DNA from: Armatimonadota bacterium
GTDB lineage: Bacteria; Armatimonadota; Chthonomonadetes; Chthonomonadales; Chthonomonadaceae
DNA: 64,000 bases
Direction: 5' to 3'
Assembly (NCBI GenBank): GCA_028871815.1
Contig: JAGWMJ010000011.1
Span: 62,001-126,000 of the forward strand
Below are positions 17,835-25,304 of the stretch, piece by piece (position 1 is the stretch's first letter; each line of letters begins with the position of its first letter). A program made the position numbers and the translations under genes. The notes beneath the pieces are model-generated. The model was not told the origin of the DNA and ran no database searches. It saw nothing but the letters and a program-made list of their open reading frames with translations.

Positions 17835-18289
17835 TACGACCGCGACGGAAAAACGACCAGCGCAGCGAAGTCCGCGAGATAGCTCATGGCGGGTGGCTCC
17901 GGGCTCGTAATCAATCCGGTCACAATTCAGTTTGCGATTGCCCCCACACCATTCGGAGAGTTGGAGTCGGAGGCGCCGCGCGACTTACGTTTGCCTGCCA
18001 CTACAATTGACCTTTCTCCAGCCTTAGCGGCTGGCAGCCGGACGTCAAACGGTTGCCGTGAGAGGCGTACGTCGCGGGGCAGACTAAGGTCCTGTGGCGT
18101 GCGTCTTATTAAAACGATTGCCGACGATGCCCTGCCGGCTGCCAATTGCTAAAATACCCTGTTAACCAGGATGCTGTGAACTAGTATCCAACGCCTGTTT
18201 CATGCTGTCAAGGCTTTTGCAGCAAAAAGTAAAAAAACTTTGTCGGAATACAACCGCACGAGACGGTCACACCTGAGGCGGGACCGAAA
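17835..18289. other. Intergenic stretch without a recognisable gene
   Basis: About 450 bases between the metzincin start and repeat array 2. Possible frames on both strands have no domain, ribosome site or conserved motif. The part around 18140-18240 is richer in A and T than its surroundings (GCAAAAAGTAAAAAAACTTT) and may hold the promoter of the minus-strand operon, but no clear -35/-10 pair is assigned. Confidence 0.5.
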
Positions 18290-18783
18290 CCGTGTGCGCG
18301 AACCTATATGCCGCAGTGGCCCATCTGGTTAGCGCCTACCCCAGTGCGGGGCGCTTGCTGGAATGCGACCAATGGGACATATGAGACATATGCGGCAGCC
18401 GGAATCTGCGCTTGGAGCGCGGCCTGGGGCCGGTACTCCGCTTGCCACGTGTGCGCGAACCTATATGTCCTATCTGGTGGGCGCGTGCCCCAGCGCCGAG
18501 CTCGATGGCAGCGCGCGACGCCTGCTGAAATGCGACCAATGGGACGTATGAGACATATGCGGTAGCCGGAACCGAAGCCCGGCGCGCGGCTGGGGGGCCG
18601 CACTCCGCTTGCCACGTGTGCGCGAACCTATATGTCCTATATGTCGCATTGGTCCCATGTGGTGGGCGCGTACCCCAGCGCCGAGCTCGATGGCGGCGCG
18701 GAACGCTCGCTGAAATGCGACCAATGGGACATATGAGACATATGCGGCAGCCGGAACCGAAGCCTGGCGCACCGCCGGAACCA
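18290..18783. repeat. Direct repeat array 2, same family as array 1
   Basis: Three units beginning (G)GAATGCGACC or GAAATGCGACC at 18360, 18527 and 18712 (periods 167 and 185), with a partial unit in front from GTGTGCGCGAACCTATAT. Same orientation and order of short and long unit as array 1, about 5.46 kb away. The long unit again holds ATATGTCGCATTGGTCCCAT, complementary to GACCAATGGGACATAT at the unit start, so it can fold. It ends at CTGGCGCACCGCCGGAACC. Not CRISPR-like: the units are long, contiguous and have no spacers. No transposase is nearby. Confidence 0.9.
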
Positions 18784-18914
18784 TCCCACTGAGATGCTTC
18801 CGCGATGCGCGGCGGAGCGCATCGTCATTTTGAGCGAGGCGAAAGCTCTCTCTGCCCGCCCCTTACGTTATTCAGCCACATCGCGGCTCGGAGCGCGCGC
18901 AGCGGGCTGGGACG

Positions 18915-18930
18915 TGCATAATATCGGCGA
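18915..18930 (+). promoter_or_regulatory. Possible -10 element for a leaderless Rieske mRNA
   Basis: TG-CATAAT (an extended -10 form) ends at 18922, only 7 bases before the ATG at 18930. There is no Shine-Dalgarno sequence in ATCGGCG between them. If used, transcription would begin at or next to the start codon. No convincing -35 is visible. Confidence 0.4.
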
Positions 18931-19250
18931 TGAAACTGATTGAACTCCTTACGGCTGCGGAATTGGGACCGGGTGAATGCCGGGTGGTACGGCCGGACGG
19001 TTTGGAGCTGGCTTTATGCAATGTGGACGGCACATACTACTGTGTGGAGAACGAGTGCCCGCACAGCTACGGTCCGCTTGGGGAAGGCACGCTTGAGGGT
19101 GACACGCTCACCTGCCCGATTCATGGCTGGGAATTCAACGTGGTGACGGGCGAATCCATGGACGGCTGGGGAGTCGATCTGACCACGTTCCCGTGCCATG
19201 TGGTGGAAGGGAGAATCTACGTGGAGCTGCCGGAGTCCGGTCCCGCCTGA
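18930..19250 (+). CDS. Rieske [2Fe-2S] ferredoxin
   Basis: 106 residues, a single Rieske domain. Cluster ligands are in CPHSYGPLGEG and CPIHGWEFNV (CXH and CXXH), as in small nitrite-reductase subunits (NirD-like) and dioxygenase ferredoxins. No signal peptide, so it is a soluble electron carrier in the cytoplasm. No oxygenase or nitrite-reductase subunit lies nearby, so its partner is unknown. The last 34 bases overlap the 3' end of the opposing CNNM/CorC gene. Confidence 0.92.
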   Translation: MKLIELLTAAELGPGECRVVRPDGLELALCNVDGTYYCVENECPHSYGPLGEGTLEGDTLTCPIHGWEFNVVTGESMDGWGVDLTTFPCHVVEGRIYVELPESGPA

Positions 19251-20632
19251 TCGCCGTCAGCCTGCGGGACTTCCGGCTCGACCGCTGCGGCGTCGCTGTT
19301 GCCGTTGTCGTCCGAATGGGGTGGTGGCGTGCGGACCAGCAGCACGCTCGTAATGCGTCGACCATCAGTGGATTCCACCGTAAACCGGCAGTCGTTCCAC
19401 GCCGCATGCTCTCCCTTTTCGGGCTGGTGACCCAACAGGCCGAAGACAAAGCCACCGATTGTGTCAGCTTCGTCCTCCGGCAGCTGCAGGTCTGCGACCT
19501 CATTGACCTCATCAATCTGCATCAGGCCGTCCAGCAAAAGCGCCCCATCGGCCCGGCGCTCTGCCTTGGGCGGGTCTTCGTCGGAGTCGTATTCGTCGGT
19601 GATCTCGCCAACGATCTCCTCGACCAGATCCTCGATGGTAACCAGTCCAACCGTGACGCCGTACTCGTCTCGCACAATGGCGATGTGCTGGCGCTTTCGC
19701 CGCATTTCTGCCAACAGCATATCCACCTTCAACGTTTCGGGAATAAACCACGGCTCGCGAATCGCAGACTGAAAGGCGTCTGGGCCACTCTCGGGTGGGA
19801 TCGCCAGCAGATCCTTAGCGTGGAGCGTGCCGACGATGTTATCCAGATCCTCCGCATAAACCGGTATGCGGCTGTGGCCCGATTCCCGGATGATGTCGAG
19901 CAGCTCCTTCATGTTTGCCGTGCTGGGAATCGCTGCGATATCCAGGCGCTGCGTCATCACCTTGCGCACCACCGTGTCGCTGAGATCGAGTACGGAGTGA
20001 ATCATCTCGGTCTCTCCGGACTGCAGCACGCCTTGCTCTTCTCCGGCCTCTACCATCATTTTCAGCTCAGCCTCGTTCACCACGGACGAGCTGAACGTGG
20101 CGGTCCCGCCAAACGGCCTTACTGCAACGTTGCCGAGGTAGGTCAGCACCGCTACCGCGGGCGTGAAGAGAGCCTGCAGTCTCAGCACCGGCCCAACCGC
20201 CACGAGGGCGATGCGCTCCGCGTGTCGTACTGCGAGGCTCTTCGGCGCTATCTCCCCCACGACCAGCGTAACCACGGCCACGGGTATTGTGACCACCAGC
20301 AGGCTGATCGTAGAACCGGCGGCGCCAAACAGATGCCGCTGTTGGAACCACACGTTAAGCGGCGCTACAAATGCCGTAGCAGCGATAGCGGGCGATAACG
20401 TGGCCACCAGCGTCACACCGGTTTGAATGGTGGCCATGAAGCGCGTCGGGTGCGCCAGAAGCTGTTCGATGCGCAGCGCGCTGCGGTTGCCCTCCTCAGC
20501 AAGCTGCCGCACCCGGGTTCTGCGAACCGTGATTAACGCCAGCTCGGCCATCGCAAAAAAGGCGTTGAGCAGGATGAGGCCGCACACCAGGAGCGACGCA
20601 AGCGTGAGGTTGAAGGCGCCGGAAGGCATCAT
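19217..20632 (-). CDS. CNNM/CorC-family membrane protein (DUF21-CBS-CorC_HlyC)
   Basis: About 471 residues. DUF21 membrane domain (about 8-190) with several hydrophobic helices and VVGEIAPKSLAVRHAERIA, then a CBS pair (about 205-335; VMTQRLDIAAIPS, GTLHAKDLLAI), a CorC_HlyC domain (about 350-430; LPEDEADTIGGFVFGLLGHQ) and an acidic tail. Relatives move or regulate Mg2+ and other divalent cations in the inner membrane. Two adjacent ATGs (20632 and 20629) are possible. The second shares a base with the ybeY stop (TGATG). Order PgpH-ybeY-CorC is a known neighbourhood. Confidence 0.93.
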   Translation of the reverse strand: MMPSGAFNLTLASLLVCGLILLNAFFAMAELALITVRRTRVRQLAEEGNRSALRIEQLLAHPTRFMATIQTGVTLVATLSPAIAATAFVAPLNVWFQQRHLFGAAGSTISLLVVTIPVAVVTLVVGEIAPKSLAVRHAERIALVAVGPVLRLQALFTPAVAVLTYLGNVAVRPFGGTATFSSSVVNEAELKMMVEAGEEQGVLQSGETEMIHSVLDLSDTVVRKVMTQRLDIAAIPSTANMKELLDIIRESGHSRIPVYAEDLDNIVGTLHAKDLLAIPPESGPDAFQSAIREPWFIPETLKVDMLLAEMRRKRQHIAIVRDEYGVTVGLVTIEDLVEEIVGEITDEYDSDEDPPKAERRADGALLLDGLMQIDEVNEVADLQLPEDEADTIGGFVFGLLGHQPEKGEHAAWNDCRFTVESTDGRRITSVLLVRTPPPHSDDNGNSDAAAVEPEVPQADGDQAGPDSGSST

Positions 20633-21066
20633 CTGTAGAGGAGCTTCAGCGCCTCGCGCTGCTTCTTCCACATCCGCCGCACCCCACGTTCGGTGTCGTC
20701 TTCGTAGCCGAGGAGGTGCAAGACGCCGTGTGCGGTGAGCAGTTCCACCTCCGCCTGCAGCTGGCCTCCGCGTACGGCCGCCTGGCGAGCGGCCGTAGGA
20801 ACCGCGATAACCACATCGCCCAGCAGGTTTGGGTCAACCTCGATCGGTGTTTCGCCTTCTATTTGCGAGAACGACAAAACATCGGTGGGAGCATCAATGC
20901 CGCGATAGAGGAGGTTGAGAGCATGAACCCGACGGTCACTCGTCAACACGACGTTCAATTCCGCCGTCGCCGGTCGGCGCTCCACGTGCAGCACGCACTC
21001 TGCGGCGCGCCGCAGACCTGCTGCCCGAATGGGATACCGATTCTTGTTGATAATCGCTATGGGCAT
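20629..21066 (-). CDS. ybeY: Endoribonuclease/rRNA maturation factor YbeY
   Basis: 145 residues from ATG 21066. The family core is clear: ELNVVLTSDRRVHALN, YRGIDAPTDVLSFS and LLTAHGVLHLLGYEDD. YbeY normally binds zinc with H-x3-H-x5-H. Here the first two are His but the third is Asp (HGVLHLLGYED, checked at codon level), an odd substitution that could still bind metal. It acts in 16S rRNA 3'-end processing and ribosome quality control. Longer starts (21096, 21156) add unlike residues. The first 131 bases overlap the 3' part of the 7TM-HD gene. Confidence 0.92.
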   Translation of the reverse strand: MPIAIINKNRYPIRAAGLRRAAECVLHVERRPATAELNVVLTSDRRVHALNLLYRGIDAPTDVLSFSQIEGETPIEVDPNLLGDVVIAVPTAARQAAVRGGQLQAEVELLTAHGVLHLLGYEDDTERGVRRMWKKQREALKLLYR

Positions 21067-23401
21067 ATAGATGGTGAGGTTCGGCGGCCTCGGCATTAGC
21101 GGGCCGGTTCGCGGGCGGATCGTCATCGGGATAGGGAAGCTCTCCCGAGTGAGCAAGACCGCCTGCAGCCATTGGTAACTCCAGCTCCGGCGGCTCCGGC
21201 TTCAGATCCGCGCGCACCACCTCCATTGGCATGCCGGAGGCTCCGCGCGGAAGCGGATCCGGATAGTCGATTCGGTGGTGCATCATGGCGGCCAGAACAT
21301 GCAGAAACGCATCCGAGACCGCTTTCACGTCACGGAACGTGATGCTGCAATCATCAAACTGACCGTCTTCAATCTTTTCGCGCACGATACCGGCGATCAG
21401 CGCTTCCAGCCTCTCCGGGTTTGGCTTCTGCAGGCATCGCGCCGCCGCTTCCACCGAGTCGGCCAGCATCACGATGGCCGATTCGCGCGTCTGAGGCTTT
21501 GGACCCGGGTACCGGAACCGCTCCTCCAGGCCGGGCGGCGCTTCATCGGTGCCGCCGCAGTCGGTGAGCGCCCGGTGATAGAAGTAGCGGATCAGCGTGG
21601 TGCCATGGTGCTGCGCAATGGCGTCGCGTATCTCTCGCGGCAGGCGGTTTGCCGCGGCCATCTCCAGGCCGTCGCGCACATGCGCGGTTATGATGAGGGC
21701 CGAGAGCGAAGCGCTCAGGCGGCCGTGCACGTTCTCATGCTGCTGATTTTCGATGAAGAACTCCGGACGCCGCATCTTGCCGATATCGTGGTAGAACCCG
21801 GAGACGCGGCACAGGAGCGCGTTGGCGCCGATTGTTTGCGCGCCGGCATCGGCCAGCGTACCCACCAGCATACTGTGAGCATACGTGCCCGGAGCCACGG
21901 CGCAGAGTTCGCGCAGCAGAGGCTGGTCAATGGACGAGAGGTCCAGAAGTGTTGCAGGAGTCAGGATGCCGAACGGCCGCTCAAGTACGAGCGCGCCGAT
22001 CCAGAACATGAAGGTGGCGAACGCCGCGGAGCCGACTGCCCATGCCGAACCGGTAAGTAGCTCCGGTAGCGAGTCGCGCAGCAGAATGCCAAGGAGCCAT
22101 ACCAGCGCGAGGTTGGTACCTGCCAGCGCGGCGGTCACCAGCAGCAGTCCGGAGCGTGTGCGAGCAAGTGACACGCTGAATATGCCAACGAGGCTGCTCA
22201 TCAACGTCATGATGGTGAAGCGGATCTCGTGGTTCATGATGAGACCGCTCTGCACCGAAAGGAGCGCGGCCACTAGTACAGCCAGTTGAACATCCAGCAG
22301 CGCCGCGACCAGCATCCCGGCGGCCGCCACACTCATCATTCCAAGGTAGCCGAGCTGGCCCGATGAAAACGAGAGGCCGAGCATGCTGGCGCCAACCTTG
22401 AGGCCCAGCACACTCAATAGCGCGATTACCGCAAGGAGCGCAAGCCGTCGCGTGTCGCGGTAGAGCGCCGGCAGCGTTCGGGCAACAACCACCAGAACAA
22501 GCAGCACCATGAAAGCCGCAAGCAGGCAGACCATGGCGCCCGTGGTTACATCCAGGCGCGGGTTCAGCAAGCCCACGGCGGCAAACTTGTCCAGAGTCTC
22601 CTGCGTAACCGTGTCGCCGCTGGAGATGATCTTGTCACCACGCGCGATGCGGTGGTACTGCATCGGCACTGCGCGTTCGGCTGCATCGCGCGCCTGCTCC
22701 GTCCGCTCCGGGTCGATGGTTCGCTCGGGGCGTATAGCGCGCGCAGCGATTCTGGAAGCAATTGCTGCGTCGGCCGGCGGCAGCGCCTGAGCTGCGGAGG
22801 CGGCGGCAACTGTATCGGCATCCTGCAGATCGTGCGTGCCCTGCCGGATATCTCCGTTCATGGCGTGCTGAACAACCCGCTGCGTAACCGCTCGCAGATG
22901 GGCAAAGTCGGAAGATGGCATGGACAGCAGGTGGCTTACTGCGCCGGCGCCGAGAAACGCCAACGACGCCGGGAGCGGCTTGCCACGGGCCCGCGGACCT
23001 GCTGCTGTCCGCATCGGCGCCAGTGAGCCGAATGCCTCCTGCACGGTTGCCAAACTCGCGGATTGAGCGTCGCTGTCGGTTTCATACACTGGACGGGTAT
23101 CCAGGCGCGCAGCCTGCTGCAGTCTACCGGTGGCCACGCTATCGATGTATACGACCGTTCGTGGCGCACGGATATCACGTGGACTGACCTCGCCGAGACG
23201 AAGCGCCACGCGATCGGGCAGCAGGTTCACCGACATGAGGAGCGAGAGGGAGCCGACCGTAACACACGCTAATAGGAGTCGACGCCAGGAGATGGTGGGT
23301 CGCCGTACGATCCCGGAGGCTGCTGCAGCCCTTCGTGCCGCGAACCGCACAACCGAACTATGAGGCCTGCGACCGGAGACGCGATTGAGCCAGTTCAGCA
23401 T
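20936..23401 (-). CDS. PgpH-like 7TM-HD membrane phosphodiesterase
   Basis: About 821 residues from ATG 23401. N-terminal TM (RRLLLACVTVGSLSLLMSVN), a large extracytoplasmic 7TMR-HDED region (to about 285) and a block of seven TM helices (about 300-490). The cytoplasmic HD domain has TYAHSMLVG, YHDIGKMRRPEFF, ITAHVRDG and AQHHGT metal ligands. PgpH members hydrolyse c-di-AMP. Signal sensed unknown. GTG 23443 is an alternative start. The C-terminal about 40 residues are read through the start of ybeY in another frame, and are basic and low in complexity, so the ancestral stop may have been lost. Confidence 0.92.
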   Translation of the reverse strand: MLNWLNRVSGRRPHSSVVRFAARRAAAASGIVRRPTISWRRLLLACVTVGSLSLLMSVNLLPDRVALRLGEVSPRDIRAPRTVVYIDSVATGRLQQAARLDTRPVYETDSDAQSASLATVQEAFGSLAPMRTAAGPRARGKPLPASLAFLGAGAVSHLLSMPSSDFAHLRAVTQRVVQHAMNGDIRQGTHDLQDADTVAAASAAQALPPADAAIASRIAARAIRPERTIDPERTEQARDAAERAVPMQYHRIARGDKIISSGDTVTQETLDKFAAVGLLNPRLDVTTGAMVCLLAAFMVLLVLVVVARTLPALYRDTRRLALLAVIALLSVLGLKVGASMLGLSFSSGQLGYLGMMSVAAAGMLVAALLDVQLAVLVAALLSVQSGLIMNHEIRFTIMTLMSSLVGIFSVSLARTRSGLLLVTAALAGTNLALVWLLGILLRDSLPELLTGSAWAVGSAAFATFMFWIGALVLERPFGILTPATLLDLSSIDQPLLRELCAVAPGTYAHSMLVGTLADAGAQTIGANALLCRVSGFYHDIGKMRRPEFFIENQQHENVHGRLSASLSALIITAHVRDGLEMAAANRLPREIRDAIAQHHGTTLIRYFYHRALTDCGGTDEAPPGLEERFRYPGPKPQTRESAIVMLADSVEAAARCLQKPNPERLEALIAGIVREKIEDGQFDDCSITFRDVKAVSDAFLHVLAAMMHHRIDYPDPLPRGASGMPMEVVRADLKPEPPELELPMAAGGLAHSGELPYPDDDPPANRPANAEAAEPHHLYAHSDYQQESVSHSGSRSAARRRVRAARGAPTGDGGIERRVDE

Positions 23402-23606
23402 GGCAAAACGCCGGCCAGCCGCATACCGGGCCACCTGCCGCACGCGTCAGCAAGACCCCTGGCGCCACCGGCTGGCGGGTGGTCACCCTCAAAGGTCCGC
23501 TTTGGTAACTCGTTCAATGCAAGACTCATTATAACGGTGAGCCGCCCGCAAGTCAATGCCGGCTGTAAGTGGCCGCGCTGCCGCCGGACGTCGCGTGCCT
23601 GGGACA

Positions 23607-23635
23607 TTGACAATTGACTTGAGGTCTGGTATACA
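23607..23635 (+). promoter_or_regulatory. Sigma-70 type promoter of ars operon
   Basis: TTGACA at 23607-23612 and TATACA at 23630-23635, separated by exactly 17 bases. This is the best consensus promoter noticed in the window. It lies about 40 bases before the arsR ATG, whose ribosome site GGAGG is at 23664-23668. Confidence 0.75.
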
Positions 23636-23639
23636 TAAT

Positions 23640-23661
23640 TCGATAGTTCACGAAATATCGA
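23640..23661 (+). promoter_or_regulatory. Candidate ArsR operator
   Basis: Inverted repeat TCGATA - 10 bases - TATCGA just downstream of the -10, covering the expected transcription start. Its place suits blocking of polymerase by a dimeric ArsR. ArsR/SmtB operators are typically imperfect 12-2-12 palindromes, so the exact boundaries are uncertain. Confidence 0.55.
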
Positions 23662-23674
23662 TCTGGAGGCGGAT

Positions 23675-24037
23675 ATGGCTGATCGTGCGCGTTTCGCCGT
23701 CATGTTCCGCGCATTGGGCGATCCTACGCGGCTGCGCATCTTCCAGATGCTCTGCAGCTGCCGCTGCCCGGTGAGCGTGGAGGCTGGCGGCGGTGTGCGT
23801 CCTGCTGCAGGCCCTTCGGCCGGCGAGGTCTGCTGCACAATCACCGGCTCAGAGCGGATCACATCCACCGTGAGCCACCATCTGAAGGAGCTGCGACTTG
23901 CCGGCTTGATCACGCTGGAAAAGTGCGGGCAGCGGCGCATCTGCGCCGTGAACACGGAGGCGCTGGATGCGCTCGGGAGTTGGGTGCAAGGCTTGACACA
24001 AACGGAGTACTGCGTTGCGGAGAGGCTGACACGATGA
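23675..24037 (+). CDS. arsR: ArsR/SmtB-family arsenic-responsive repressor
   Basis: 120 residues. Winged-helix core: FRALGDPTRLRIFQML, then ITSTVSHHLKELRLAGLI as the recognition helix and LEKCGQRRICAVN as the wing. Cysteines cluster in CSCRCP (27-32) and GEVCC (51-55), separated by a Gly/Pro/Ala-rich insert, and are likely As(III) ligands. Their position differs from the E. coli ELCVCDL helix site. Represses its own operon until arsenite binds. Start ATG 23675 has GGAGG 6 bases upstream. Its last bases overlap arsM (ATGA). Confidence 0.92.
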   Translation: MADRARFAVMFRALGDPTRLRIFQMLCSCRCPVSVEAGGGVRPAAGPSAGEVCCTITGSERITSTVSHHLKELRLAGLITLEKCGQRRICAVNTEALDALGSWVQGLTQTEYCVAERLTR

Positions 24038-24897
24038 ATGCAACAGACCTGACAGGCCGCGAGGATGTGTGGAAACTGGTCCGCGAGAAATATGGCGCCG
24101 CGGCCGTCACCGTGCTGAAGGGCGCCGGCGCCGCCTGCTGCGGAGGCAGCGCTGGAGGCGGGAGCGAAAGCTGCTGCGGAGGCGCTGCTATCACAGGCGG
24201 GCTGTACGATGAGACCGAAGCAGCCGAAATACCTGAGTCGGCGCTGCTGGCCTCGCTCGGCTGCGGAAACCCCACGGCTCTGGCCGAGCTGCGCCCGGGC
24301 GAGAAGGTGCTGGACCTGGGCAGCGGAGGCGGTATTGATGTGCTGCTCTCCGCACGACGCGTCGCGCCGGATGGGTTTGTCTGGGGACTGGACATGACCG
24401 ATGAGATGCTGGCCCTGGCGAACCGAAACCGCGCTGAGGCAGGCGCCGACAACGCGATGTTCCTTAAAGGGCACATCGAAGAGATTCCCTTGCCGGACAA
24501 CACCGTGGATGTGGTGATCTCGAACTGCGTGATCAACCTGGCGGCAGACAAGGACGCCGTGCTGCGAGAGACGTTCCGGGTGCTGCGCCCCGGTGGACGC
24601 CTGGCCGTTTCCGATGTGGTGGTGGATGGGCCGTTACCCGCGGTGATCCGCGCCGACATGGAGGCGTATGTGGGCTGCGTTGCCGGAGCTCTGGAGCGAG
24701 AAGATTACCTGGAGCGCCTGCATCGCGCCGGGTTCGGGCAGTGCTCCATCGAGCCCGTCAGACGGTACACGTTCGCCGATATGGAGGCCACTGCCTGCTG
24801 CTCGGCCGAGATCGCCGCACTGCCGGAGGATGAGCGTGCTGCGCTGGATGGCCGCGTTATGGGAGCCTTCATTCGCGCCGTCAAGCCTTGCCCGTGA
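24034..24897 (+). CDS. arsM: Arsenite S-adenosylmethionine methyltransferase
   Basis: 287 residues, starting at ATG 24034 inside the arsR stop. SAM-binding motif VLDLGSGGGID, then WGLDMTDEML. Cys sites of ArsM are present: AACCGG and SCCGG in the N-terminal part, ISNCVINL in the middle and YVGCVAG after it, plus CCSAE near the end. These match the Cys triad that binds As(III). It methylates arsenite to methylated, partly volatile species using SAM and thiols in the cytoplasm. A longer frame to 23923 only repeats arsR DNA in another frame. Confidence 0.94.
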   Translation: MNATDLTGREDVWKLVREKYGAAAVTVLKGAGAACCGGSAGGGSESCCGGAAITGGLYDETEAAEIPESALLASLGCGNPTALAELRPGEKVLDLGSGGGIDVLLSARRVAPDGFVWGLDMTDEMLALANRNRAEAGADNAMFLKGHIEEIPLPDNTVDVVISNCVINLAADKDAVLRETFRVLRPGGRLAVSDVVVDGPLPAVIRADMEAYVGCVAGALEREDYLERLHRAGFGQCSIEPVRRYTFADMEATACCSAEIAALPEDERAALDGRVMGAFIRAVKPCP

Positions 24898-25304
24898 AAA
24901 CCGTGTTGTTTGTCTGCGTTCACAACGCAGGGCGCTCACAGATGGCTGAAGCCTTCCTCAACCGGATGGCCCGTGAGGGCAGCTTGCCGGTACAGGCGGT
25001 TTCCGCCGGTGTGGAGGCCGGCGCCTCAATCAATCCTGTGGTGCGTGAGGTTATGGCGGAACTCGGCTATATGATGGAGGGCCAGGCGCCGAAAATGCTT
25101 ACACCCGAGATTGCGGCAGGCGCGTACCGAATCATCACAATGGGCTGTGGCGTGGATGCAAGCTCGTGCCCAGCGCGGATCCTGGTTTCCGAGGACTGGG
25201 GCCTCGCCGATCCGGCCGGGCAGCCGCTTGAGGCCGTCCGCCTGGTACGCGACGAAATCCTGCGCCGGGTCGGATGCCTGCTGGAGGATCTGGCGCGGCC
25301 ATGA
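24894..25304 (+). CDS. arsC: Thioredoxin-type arsenate reductase
   Basis: 136 residues, low-molecular-weight phosphatase fold. P-loop CVHNAGRSQMAEAF carries the nucleophilic Cys (CX5R). The redox pair lies in MGCGVDASSCPA, followed by EDWGLADP. This is the thioredoxin-coupled ArsC of the S. aureus pI258 type, reducing As(V) to As(III). GTG 24894 is the start, overlapping the arsM stop (GTGA). An upstream TTG at 24888 adds two residues and is less likely. Confidence 0.93.
   Translation: MKTVLFVCVHNAGRSQMAEAFLNRMAREGSLPVQAVSAGVEAGASINPVVREVMAELGYMMEGQAPKMLTPEIAAGAYRIITMGCGVDASSCPARILVSEDWGLADPAGQPLEAVRLVRDEILRRVGCLLEDLARP

Noticed and set aside
12877-18783. CRISPR arrays
   Set aside because: The repeat units are ~170-190 bases, contiguous and similar along their whole length, with no unique spacers and no cas genes.
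18304-18828. Several short frames on both strands in array 2
   Set aside because: They are the same repeat-derived peptides as in array 1, with no ribosome site or domain.
19193-20398. 401-residue plus-strand frame opposite the CNNM/CorC gene
   Set aside because: Antisense to conserved CBS and CorC domains and overlaps the Rieske gene.
23395-24474. 359-residue minus-strand frame across the ars promoter and arsR/arsM
   Set aside because: It crosses a consensus promoter and two conserved plus-strand genes, and has no domain.
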